Shown: positions 1-3,992, numbered from the stretch's first letter. The stretch: 7,499 nt of DNA from Nitrospinota bacterium (GCA_003489165.1 DNJG01000061.1:1-7499); one strand, 5' to 3'. Translations and numbers: made by a program. The notes: generated from the letters alone by a model not told the origin.

Positions 1-102
1 CTTAACAAGGGCTACAGGACAAAGGATATACATGAAGATGGCAAAAAATTAGTAGGGACAAAGGAGATGGGGAGATTAATACGAGAGGCAATAGAAAAGT
101 AA
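1..102 (+). CDS. Isocitrate/isopropylmalate dehydrogenase family protein, C-terminal end (5' partial)
   Basis: The first frame is open from the left edge to a TAA at 100-102 and encodes 33 residues. The stretch GYRTKDIHEDGKKLVGTKEM, followed by a helix ending in REAIEK, matches the C-terminus of NAD(P)-dependent beta-decarboxylating dehydrogenases: the 'G..RT.D' strand, then 'GTKEMG..I' and the last helix. Members oxidatively decarboxylate isocitrate, 3-isopropylmalate or homoisocitrate in the cytoplasm. The active-site residues lie upstream of the window, so the substrate cannot be decided. The loop 'HEDGKKLVGTKEMG' feels closer to NAD-isocitrate dehydrogenases than to LeuB, but that is an impression. 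The gene is convergent with the nucleotidyltransferase gene. The last codons overlap the left arm of an inverted repeat at 99-185. Confidence 0.68.
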   Translation, partial: LNKGYRTKDIHEDGKKLVGTKEMGRLIREAIEK

Positions 103-185
103 ACACCGTTACACCCCATCCTGAAGGACAGGGCATTTTTGGGGAAGATTTTTAATTTCGCCATTCTGGGTATAACGGGGTAAAC
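99..185. repeat. 87-bp inverted-repeat element between convergent genes
   Basis: The 18-bp ends at 99-116 and 168-185 are imperfect inverted copies: GTAAACACCGTTACACCC against GTTTACCCCGTTATACCC when the right end is reverse-complemented, 14 of 18 matching. The core CCGTTA-ACCC is nearly perfect. A small internal hairpin CCTG-AAGGA-CAGG follows the left arm. The left arm overlaps the stop codon of the dehydrogenase gene. It could be a MITE-like insertion, or act as a bidirectional terminator or mRNA-stabilising hairpin. There is no clear T-run, so intrinsic termination is not well supported. Confidence 0.5.
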
Positions 186-210
186 CTGCTCATCCATAAA
201 ATAATTGATA

Positions 211-789
211 TCACTCAACCTCTTTTAAAAGGGCATGGAGTTTTCTATCACGTCCAACCTTCTTTGCAAGTTCCCGCGCCTTTTTTATTTCTTTTCCTGA
301 CATGCTTTTAAGAATCTCTATCGCATCCAGTTCATCTTTTCTACCGCCTGCCTTAAGTTTCATCGCTAAAAGATATGGCAGGGGCATTATAGGAAAAGAG
401 AGTTTATCAATAGTTTTTGCCAGCCTTATTCCTTCCAATTCCCACTTATAACGGACTAAAAGAATATCAATACGGGGATATTCTCCTTCACTATCATCTA
501 TAATTATCAAATCATGCTTGAGAGGGTCTGATGGGTCTTTACTTGCCTCTATGAAGCGAGGCTTAAAATTTGGGGATAGATATTCTTTCAAGAAACCATA
601 AAAAGATTTCCCCATATTTTCCTGCGGTGAATAGAAACATACATCTATATCAAGAGTTGTCCTTTCAATTCCATAAAAAATAACGGCATAACCGCCTATT
701 AAAGCAACCTTTGCCTCAGTCTTATGCTCCTGTTCAAACTTCGTGACGGCGTTTCTTATCACGGTTAATGTATCTACGATAGATTTCAC
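211..789 (-). CDS. Nucleotidyltransferase, AbiEii/DUF6036-like
   Basis: This 192-aa protein has a minimal nucleotidyltransferase core: a GG helix-cap motif (G32-G33 in ALIGGYAVIFYG), R43-T44-T45, then the metal-binding pair D47 and D49 in TTLDIDV, and a likely third acidic residue D108 in RIDILL. The later segment PYLLAMKLKAGGRKDELDA (138-156) closely follows the AbiEii-type pattern 'P.L.AMKL.AG.R.KD..D'. In that family such enzymes act as toxins or as nucleotide-transferring partners that modify tRNA or protein; the target here is unknown. The start is GTG at 789; a GAGGG lies about 11 nt upstream, a little far. The start lies 56 bp inside the preceding gene, which implies translational coupling. 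All expected catalytic residues are present, so it is probably active. Confidence 0.82.
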   Translation of the reverse strand: MKSIVDTLTVIRNAVTKFEQEHKTEAKVALIGGYAVIFYGIERTTLDIDVCFYSPQENMGKSFYGFLKEYLSPNFKPRFIEASKDPSDPLKHDLIIIDDSEGEYPRIDILLVRYKWELEGIRLAKTIDKLSFPIMPLPYLLAMKLKAGGRKDELDAIEILKSMSGKEIKKARELAKKVGRDRKLHALLKEVE

Positions 790-934
790 CTTTTGATATT
801 CCCTCTTCCTTTGCCTTTATGGAGATAACTTCGTAAAGGAGCATTTCCATCTTTAATATCCTATCTACAGGCGTAAGCTTGAGAAATGCCTGCCTTTCCT
901 TCTCCTTTAGTTGTTCTATAATTCTTGATTTCAT
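734..934 (-). CDS. Small helical protein, partner of the nucleotidyltransferase
   Basis: This 66-aa charged, mostly helical protein is the first gene of a two-gene operon. Its body, FLKLTPVDRILKMEMLLYEV, then IKAKEEGISKGEIYRRYINR, resembles short proteins I have seen encoded just before AbiEii/DUF6036-type nucleotidyltransferases, where an antitoxin or accessory role is plausible. No DNA-binding fold is clear, although 'GISKGEIYRRY' could be a short recognition helix. The last 56 bp overlap the nucleotidyltransferase reading frame, and the overlap encodes what looks like conserved sequence here (KGEIYRRYINRDKKRR), so the long overlap may be genuine. ATG at 934 has no obvious Shine-Dalgarno sequence. 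The antitoxin function is inferred from position only. Confidence 0.65.
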   Translation of the reverse strand: MKSRIIEQLKEKERQAFLKLTPVDRILKMEMLLYEVISIKAKEEGISKGEIYRRYINRDKKRRHEV

Positions 935-964
935 AGGTATTATTAATGCGGAATTTTACTATAG

Positions 965-993
965 ATTATATCTGTCTGCAACAAATATGTTTA
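965..993 (-). promoter_or_regulatory. Predicted promoter of the nucleotidyltransferase operon
   Basis: On the minus strand a perfect -10 TATAAT (970-965) lies 17 bp from TAAACA (993-988), a 4/6 match to the -35. The predicted transcription start is about 24 nt upstream of the ATG at 934. The -35 falls inside the first copy of a 13-bp tandem repeat. Confidence 0.5.
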
Positions 994-1010
994 ACAGATA
1001 TGTTTAACAA
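985..1010. repeat. 13-bp tandem direct repeat at the nucleotidyltransferase promoter
   Basis: ATATGTTTAACAG at 985-997 is followed at once by ATATGTTTAACAA at 998-1010, 12 of 13 identical. The first copy covers the predicted -35. It may be an operator with two binding sites for an autoregulatory protein, or a chance slippage duplication. Confidence 0.6.
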
Positions 1011-1044
1011 AACAAAAACACAGAAAAATCAATCAAAAAATAAT

Positions 1045-1119
1045 TCCCCCTTAACAAAGGGGGTTCGGGGGTTGCTGCATGGGTTGGATTTATAAAAAGA
1101 AAAAGTGATATTTCAAGAC
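1045..1119 (+). repeat. 75-bp dispersed repeat, copy 1
   Basis: This segment matches 4489-4563 in the same orientation with 3 mismatches in 75. It opens with a perfect hairpin, CCCCCTT-AACA-AAGGGGG (7-bp stem, 4-nt loop), followed by TTCGGGGGTT and a less structured tail running through GGGTTGGATTTATAAAAA. No coding potential is seen. The high identity suggests recent dispersal or gene conversion. There is no T-run after the stem, so it is not a classic terminator. Confidence 0.85.
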
Positions 1120-1155
1120 CTATGCGTGATTTGAAATAAGTAGACATTGCGTATC

Positions 1156-1246
1156 TGTCATTCCGAGTGAAACGAGGAATCTTAGATTTCTCCCGGAGCC
1201 TGCCCTGAGCGAAACATAAGATTCCTCACATTCGTTCGGAATGACA
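1156..1246. repeat. 91-bp MITE-like inverted repeat (TGTCATTCCGA type)
   Basis: The left arm begins TGTCATTCCGAG at 1156 and the right arm ends CGGAATGACA at 1246. The arms run about 29-30 bp each (1156-1184 and 1217-1246), ending in GAGGAATCTTA when both are read inward, with a few mismatches and one indel. The middle (1185-1216) is a short spacer. Elements with 'TGTCATTCCGAGCGAAGCGAGGAATC' style arms are widespread in bacterial intergenic regions. An apparent reading frame through it (minus strand, 1367-1182) is produced by the repeat and is not a gene. Confidence 0.8.
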
Positions 1247-1311
1247 AAAGCGAAGGGGTTGAAATGACAACTTTCTTTTTTCGTTCACTATAATTTACTA
1301 CCGCTCTGTTT

Positions 1312-1746
1312 TTACAATACCCCTCTTGGAGGAAGGAGTTTTTCAATGAGGATTTGGAGTTTTTCAATGAGGATTTTTAAGAATGAAATTTCTTCTTTTT
1401 GGGCTTTAAGAGAGGTCTCTATTTCCGTTAGTTTTTTCTGCTGATTCCAGAGTATCCGCCCCATAATCATCATTACAGTAAATGAAATTGAAATAAGAAT
1501 CCCAAGCATCCACTTTATTAATTCCCTCAGGTCATTGATTTGCTGCTGAAGGGCAATCTGCCCTGCCTTTAATTCTTTTATATCACCTTCTACTTTAGCT
1601 TCAAGTTTCTTTATATCGCCCCGAATATCAGCCAGCCCTTCTATTATCTCCCTGTCGCTGATTCTTGGAGCAACCTCTACTGCAAAGGCGGCAGAATAAG
1701 ATAAAATGGCAATAGAAAAGAATAAAGAGATAAAGAACTTCTTCAT
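1312..1746 (-). CDS. Exported single-span coiled-coil protein (VEVAPRISDREIIE family), paralogue 1
   Basis: This 144-aa protein has an N-terminal signal peptide (KK, hydrophobic 4-20, likely cut after AFA at 22). The motif VEVAPRISDREIIE (23-36) follows directly. Next come a heptad-rich helix (about 37-76), a hydrophobic span (about 79-100), and a second coiled coil (about 102-137) ending LLPPRGVL. If the signal is cleaved, the first coil is periplasmic and the second cytoplasmic. It is clearly paralogous to the gene at 3102-2662: motif, architecture and C-terminus are shared. The segment ILIEKLQ-ILIEKLL is a one-heptad duplication absent from the paralogue. No Shine-Dalgarno is seen, and a TTGACA promoter lies only 6 nt from ATG. 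Function is unknown; a membrane sensor or scaffold is a guess. I recall similar proteins in Nitrospirota-like genomes. Confidence 0.82.
   Translation of the reverse strand: MKKFFISLFFSIAILSYSAAFAVEVAPRISDREIIEGLADIRGDIKKLEAKVEGDIKELKAGQIALQQQINDLRELIKWMLGILISISFTVMMIMGRILWNQQKKLTEIETSLKAQKEEISFLKILIEKLQILIEKLLPPRGVL
1335..1376. repeat. Exact 21-bp tandem duplication inside paralogue 1
   Basis: The 21 bases at 1335-1355 (GGAGTTTTTCAATGAGG...) are repeated exactly at 1356-1376. The unit length is in frame and equals one heptad, adding seven residues to the C-terminal coiled coil. Perfect identity suggests it is recent. Confidence 0.95.
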
Positions 1747-1752
1747 GGTTAA

Positions 1753-1781
1753 AGTCTAATGGAAGATTGGAGTTGTGTCAA
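1753..1781 (-). promoter_or_regulatory. Predicted promoter of paralogue 1, leaderless
   Basis: Consensus -35 TTGACA (1781-1776), 17-bp spacer, -10 TAGACT (1758-1753, 4/6), then only TTAACC before ATG at 1746. Transcription would start at or within a base or two of the A of ATG. The same geometry occurs at the paralogue. Confidence 0.6.
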
Positions 1782-1833
1782 CTGAAAAATGGCAGTCTCC
1801 CTTAACCCTGTCCCTGAATGCTTTTGTCAGAGA

Positions 1834-1976
1834 AAACCTGTCCCCGAAGAGCCTGCCCCTGAATGCTTCCCCGATAGAGACCTTCGAGGACAAGCCTATC
1901 GGGGGACTGAATCGGGGAGGAGATTCGCCTGTCTGCCGTGCCGACACAGGCAGGGGGGGTTGTTGCAAGATTAAAG
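1834..1976 (+). repeat. Dispersed hairpin repeat family 2, copy A (143 bp)
   Basis: It is homologous to 5498-5627 in the same orientation, sharing AAACCTGTCCCC at the start, a central GGGGGACTGAATCGGGGAGG and an end GTTGCAAGATTAAAG. Copy A keeps a perfect 9-bp hairpin, CCCCGATAG (1869-1877) with CTATCGGGG (1896-1904), which copy B has lost. Its second hairpin (GCCTGT...ACAGGC near 1928-1950) is shorter than in copy B. A 17-bp piece (1807-1823) is repeated at 1852-1868 with one mismatch. It is followed by GCTGACCCC at 1976-1984. Overlapping frames on both strands are repeat translations, not genes. Confidence 0.8.
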
Positions 1977-2048
1977 CTGACCCCAGTGCAAAAGAAACAT
2001 AAAAGAAATATTTGATTTTAGTTTTCTGTTATGATAATTTTATATCAA

Positions 2049-2273
2049 ATGAATACAGTAGTTATTTCTAAAAAAGAATATCAAGAATTATTTGAAAAGA
2101 AACTGCGATATGAGTATCTTTGCCAAATTATTGAGGAAGATATTTTTGCCTCTCCCCCTGCAAAAAATGCAGAAGAAATCATTAATAAATTCAAACAAAC
2201 AAAACTATATAAACAAGAATTTCTCCGAAGCTTAGAGAAAGGTCTCAAACGATCTTCCTATTTTAAAAAGTGA
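2049..2273 (+). CDS. Antitoxin of a RelE-type toxin-antitoxin pair
   Basis: This 74-aa protein starts MNTVVISKKEYQEL, an opening similar to Phd/YefM-type antitoxins. It continues with a charged helix (KKLRYEYLCQIIEEDIF), a proline break (SPPAKN) and a basic C-terminus LEKGLKRSSYFKK, which would be expected to wrap the toxin. I chose ATG at 2049 because the family-like sequence begins there. An in-frame ATG at 2031 would add six hydrophobic residues and has no better ribosome site; neither start has a Shine-Dalgarno. The stop TGA (2271-2273) overlaps the GTG start of the toxin frame (2270). Its toxin partner is interrupted by a stop codon, so this antitoxin may now be an orphan or only a DNA-binding regulator. 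Confidence 0.75.
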   Translation: MNTVVISKKEYQELFEKKLRYEYLCQIIEEDIFASPPAKNAEEIINKFKQTKLYKQEFLRSLEKGLKRSSYFKK

Positions 2274-2518
2274 AAATCCTTCCTCTCCATCCAGAGATTA
2301 ACGATTATCTCAAAAAGAAAAATCTTGAAAAGAAATTTTAAAAACAGATACGGCTTTTTGAAAATAATCCTTTCCACCCAAGTCTGAGAACAGAATTGCT
2401 TGAACCGAGAAATATGCGTATCTGGAGTTTTAGGATAGATCGAAAATACAGAGCAATTTTTATATTCCGTGAAAAAGATACGGTTGAAATCATTGATATA
2501 AACGACCATTACCAATAA
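2270..2518 (+). pseudogene. RelE/ParE-family toxin with in-frame stop at codon 24
   Basis: Reading from GTG at 2270 gives an N-terminus KILPLHPEINDYLKKKNLEKKF, then TAA at 2339-2341, then in the same frame KQIRLFENNPFHPSLRTELL and RIWSFRIDRKYRAIFIF, ending VEIIDINDHYQ and TAA at 2516-2518. These are hallmarks of RelE-superfamily mRNA interferases: the 'L..NPFHPSL.T..L' loop, the 'R.WSFRID.KYRAIF' strands with basic residues, and the terminal 'I.DI..H..Q'. Only one substitution separates it from an intact 82-codon gene: a GAA or AAA codon would be expected where TAA stands. It is translationally coupled to the antitoxin by a GTGA overlap. The lesion leaves the C-terminal catalytic region untranslated. 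Sequencing error is possible. No good internal restart site is seen. Confidence 0.85.
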
Positions 2519-2628
2519 TATCGCCATTACCAGCCTATCCCAATTTCTTGCTTCAAGGAAAGAGCCGACAAAGAGAAATAAATAGAACCGTCCCATTTAT
2601 TTCTTTTTTGCAAATCCCATAATCCGAA

Positions 2629-2638
2629 GCCTGACCCC
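2629..2638 (+). repeat. GCCTGACCCC motif
   Basis: This short motif recurs at 3623-3632, with variants at 1976-1984 (GCTGACCCC) and 5628-5637 (ACCTGACCAC). It lies next to low-complexity or repeat sequence each time. Similar motifs occur around IS200/RAYT-type transposase neighbourhoods in related-looking genomes, but no transposase is present here. Confidence 0.45.
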
Positions 2639-2661
2639 ATTTGAATGAAAATAGAATATGG

Positions 2662-3102
2662 TTATAATACGCCTTTCGGAGGTAGAAGTTTTTCTATGAG
2701 GCTTTTCAGGAATGAAAGCTCGTCTTTCTGTGTCTCAAGTGCTGTTTCCATCTGTGTTTGTCTTCCGTGCATCTGCCATTGCATGCGAAGGACAAAGCCG
2801 AGGATTACGAGAGATATGGTAATAAAGATTCCAAACATCCACTGGAGAATATCAAACCTTTTATTAGTTGATTCTTTGAGGTCATTAATCTGCTGTTGAA
2901 GGGCATTCTGTCCTGCCTTCATCTCCGCTTTAACTCCATTAATCTCTGCCCTGATTGTATTCTGCCCTTCCTCTAACCTTGCAAGCTTCTCAATTATTTC
3001 CCTGTCAGATATACGAGGGGCGACTTCTACTGCAAAGACCTGTGATGAAAACAGGGGTATCAATGCTAAACCAAAATAACATATAGCCCTTGCTCTTTTC
3101 AT
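2662..3102 (-). CDS. Exported single-span coiled-coil protein (VEVAPRISDREIIE family), paralogue 2
   Basis: This 146-aa paralogue of the gene at 1746-1312 has a signal peptide at 1-24 (likely cut after VFA). It is followed by the identical VEVAPRISDREIIE, a coiled coil (about 38-84, with AGQNALQQQINDLKE matching AGQIALQQQINDLRE in paralogue 1), a membrane span (about 88-106) and a second coil (about 112-139) ending IEKLLPPKGVL. The extra heptad of paralogue 1 is absent, so this is the likely ancestral length. The strict conservation of the N-terminal motif just after the signal peptidase site, and of the C-terminal tail, suggests two contact surfaces, one on each side of the membrane. Function is unknown. 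ATG at 3102 has no Shine-Dalgarno but has a strong promoter 6 nt away. Confidence 0.82.
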   Translation of the reverse strand: MKRARAICYFGLALIPLFSSQVFAVEVAPRISDREIIEKLARLEEGQNTIRAEINGVKAEMKAGQNALQQQINDLKESTNKRFDILQWMFGIFITISLVILGFVLRMQWQMHGRQTQMETALETQKDELSFLKSLIEKLLPPKGVL

Positions 3103-3108
3103 GGTTGT

Positions 3109-3137
3109 ATTGTAATGATGAAAATCATTGGTGTCAA
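3109..3137 (-). promoter_or_regulatory. Predicted promoter of paralogue 2, leaderless
   Basis: Consensus -35 TTGACA (3137-3132), 17-bp spacer, -10 TACAAT (3114-3109, 5/6), then ACAACC and ATG at 3102. As in paralogue 1, the transcript would begin at or next to the start codon. Confidence 0.68.
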
Positions 3138-3162
3138 GAAATTTTAACCAGAAATTTTAACC
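3137..3162. repeat. 13-bp exact tandem repeat upstream of paralogue 2
   Basis: AGAAATTTTAACC at 3137-3149 is repeated exactly at 3150-3162. On the coding strand this puts two GGTTAAAATTTCT units directly upstream of the -35, in the position of an UP element or an activator site. Confidence 0.8.
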
Positions 3163-3269
3163 ATATCTTTTAAAGGGGCGGGGTGATTGGCTGGTTTGCT
3201 AAAAAAGGGGAGTGTGAAAATCGGGCTATAATATCAAAAAACAAGACTTGACAGGTGCCTTTTATTTTC

Positions 3270-3402
3270 TCATTTTGCTATCTTCTTTATCGTGCCACTC
3301 ACAGCAGTTTCTGCCCAATATACATTCGTTGAGTCTATGGCAATGCCATTAGGATTATCCAACCCTGATGCGAGGGTAGTAACACTCCCTCCGTTCATCC
3401 CT
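3270..3402 (-). pseudogene. Beta-propeller (YWTD/NHL-like) protein, C-terminal fragment
   Basis: On the minus strand the frame encodes GMNGGSVTTLASGLDNPNGI, then AIDSTNVYWAETAVSGTIKKIAK and TGA at 3272-3270. 'GG.VTTLASGL.NP.GIA.DSTNVYW' is the classic blade of bacterial YWTD/NHL-type six-bladed propellers, with a last blade ending in a short C-terminus. Less than one full blade remains. Upstream (above 3402 on the + strand) the frame runs into an unrelated copy of the PIN-gene tail, and the only nominal start lies in that foreign sequence, so this is debris and not a functional gene. The parent gene is not in the window. Confidence 0.75.
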
Positions 3403-3490
3403 ACCATTTTCAGCATCCTGATTTTAAGGAGATTGCACCTGTTACCAATCCCCTCCACCCATGGATTTTGAGGGAAGGGCGAATACCTGT
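3403..3490 (+). repeat. Copy of the PIN toxin gene 3' end (88 bp)
   Basis: It matches 4364-4451 in the same orientation at 86 of 88 positions, an offset of exactly 961 bp. It carries the codons for the last part of the PIN protein (from the 'DHFQHPDFKEI' region to 'REGRIPV') but nothing before it and no stop after it. It is joined directly to the propeller scrap on its left. Confidence 0.92.
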
Positions 3491-3688
3491 CCACCCCTAA
3501 CCTCCCAATAAACCAGCCTGTCCCCTTTTCCCCTTTTAAGAGGGATTGAGGGGGTTGTGGGGTAAGGGGGGAGGAAAAGCAGCCTGTCCTATTTTCCGTA
3601 TTTTAATAATGCAATAACGCAAGCCTGACCCCGTTTTAAAAGGTTATGTTTTGAATGATTCTTCATATTTACCATAAGTTTTTGTCAT

Positions 3689-3710
3689 AATTTAAACTGT
3701 AATTTAAACT
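3689..3710. repeat. 10-bp direct repeat at the DUF104 antitoxin promoter
   Basis: AATTTAAACT occurs at 3689-3698 and again at 3701-3710, a 12-bp period. Each unit contains the palindrome TTTAAA. The second copy touches the predicted -35, so it is a plausible operator for autoregulation. Confidence 0.55.
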
Positions 3711-3739
3711 TGATTTCCTTATCCCCCTCCTGTTATCAT
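3710..3739 (+). promoter_or_regulatory. Predicted promoter of the DUF104-PIN module
   Basis: TTGATT (3710-3715, 4/6) and TATCAT (3734-3739, 5/6) are separated by 18 bp. The predicted transcript would start near 3746, leaving a short leader that contains the GGAGG ribosome site at 3752-3756. Confidence 0.45.
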
Positions 3740-3764
3740 TTCATTAAGCTTGGAGGAATACAAT

Positions 3765-3992
3765 ATGCCAAAAACCATAGAAGCCATTTATGAAGATGGG
3801 GTTTTTAAACCTTTTAAAAAACCAAATATCATTGAACATGAGAGGGTGGAGATTACTATTAAACCTAAAAAAACCAAGAAACCTGCAGACCTTTCTGATT
3901 CTGTCCATGACCTGATTAAAATTCTTCATGGACATCTCCCTGTAAGTTCCATTGAGGAAATGGCAAGGGACTCCGAAATAGATGCCGACTAA
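3765..3992 (+). CDS. DUF104 family antitoxin
   Basis: This 75-aa protein begins MPKTIEAIYEDGVFKPFKKP, the defining N-terminus of DUF104 (AF2212-like) antitoxins: a beta strand, 'YEDGVFKPL.K', then 'EHERVEITI' at about 27-35. The C-terminal half (DLSDSVHDLIKILHGHLPVS) would be expected to bind the toxin. ATG at 3765 is chosen because GGAGG sits 8 nt upstream; a TTG at 3750 would place the ribosome site inside the gene. The last 11 bp overlap the PIN toxin gene, the usual antitoxin-first coupled order. By analogy it neutralises the PIN ribonuclease and may repress its own promoter through the direct repeats at 3689-3710. Confidence 0.9.
   Translation: MPKTIEAIYEDGVFKPFKKPNIIEHERVEITIKPKKTKKPADLSDSVHDLIKILHGHLPVSSIEEMARDSEIDAD

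Larger units (their letters stand above)
935..1311. other. Gene-free stretch: promoter plus two repeat elements
   Basis: No credible gene lies here. It holds the divergently placed promoter of the nucleotidyltransferase pair at its left, the 13-bp tandem repeat, the 75-bp repeat and the 91-bp inverted repeat. Positions 1247-1311 show no clear structure; a TATAAT at 1289-1294 (+) has no gene in front of it. Confidence 0.7.
3103..3764. other. Gene-free stretch of fragments and low-complexity sequence
   Basis: No intact gene is present. From left to right it holds the promoter of paralogue 2 with its tandem repeat; about 100 bp with nothing recognisable; a beta-propeller gene scrap (3270-3402, minus); an 88-bp copy of the PIN-gene tail (3403-3490); a G/C-skewed stretch (3491-3650) with GCCTGTCC at 3516 and 3582 and GCCTGACCCC at 3623; and the promoter region of the DUF104 antitoxin. 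Confidence 0.7.

Noticed and set aside
12..218. 68-codon minus-strand frame near the left edge
   Set aside because: It is antisense to the dehydrogenase C-terminus and the inverted repeat, with no family resemblance.
985..1010. CRISPR array
   Set aside because: The repeats abut without spacers and there are only two units; no other regularly spaced repeats occur in the window.
1046..1063. CCCCCTT-AACA-AAGGGGG as an intrinsic terminator
   Set aside because: The stem is perfect but no U-tract follows on either strand, and it belongs to a dispersed repeat.
1289..1294. Plus-strand TATAAT
   Set aside because: No plus-strand gene follows and no convincing -35 lies upstream; chance in AT-rich DNA.
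1182..1367. Minus-strand 61-codon frame across the TGTCATTCCGA element
   Set aside because: It is made from the inverted repeat and the end of paralogue 1 in another frame; its 'SFRTNVRNL' is a familiar false translation of this repeat type.
1756..2002. Frames on both strands between 1756 and 2002
   Set aside because: They read through repeat family 2, are biased by its G/C runs, and show no protein-like pattern.
2258..2596. 112-codon minus-strand frame antisense to the RelE locus
   Set aside because: The plus strand has clear RelE family motifs with one lesion; the antisense frame is a shadow with no recognisable features.
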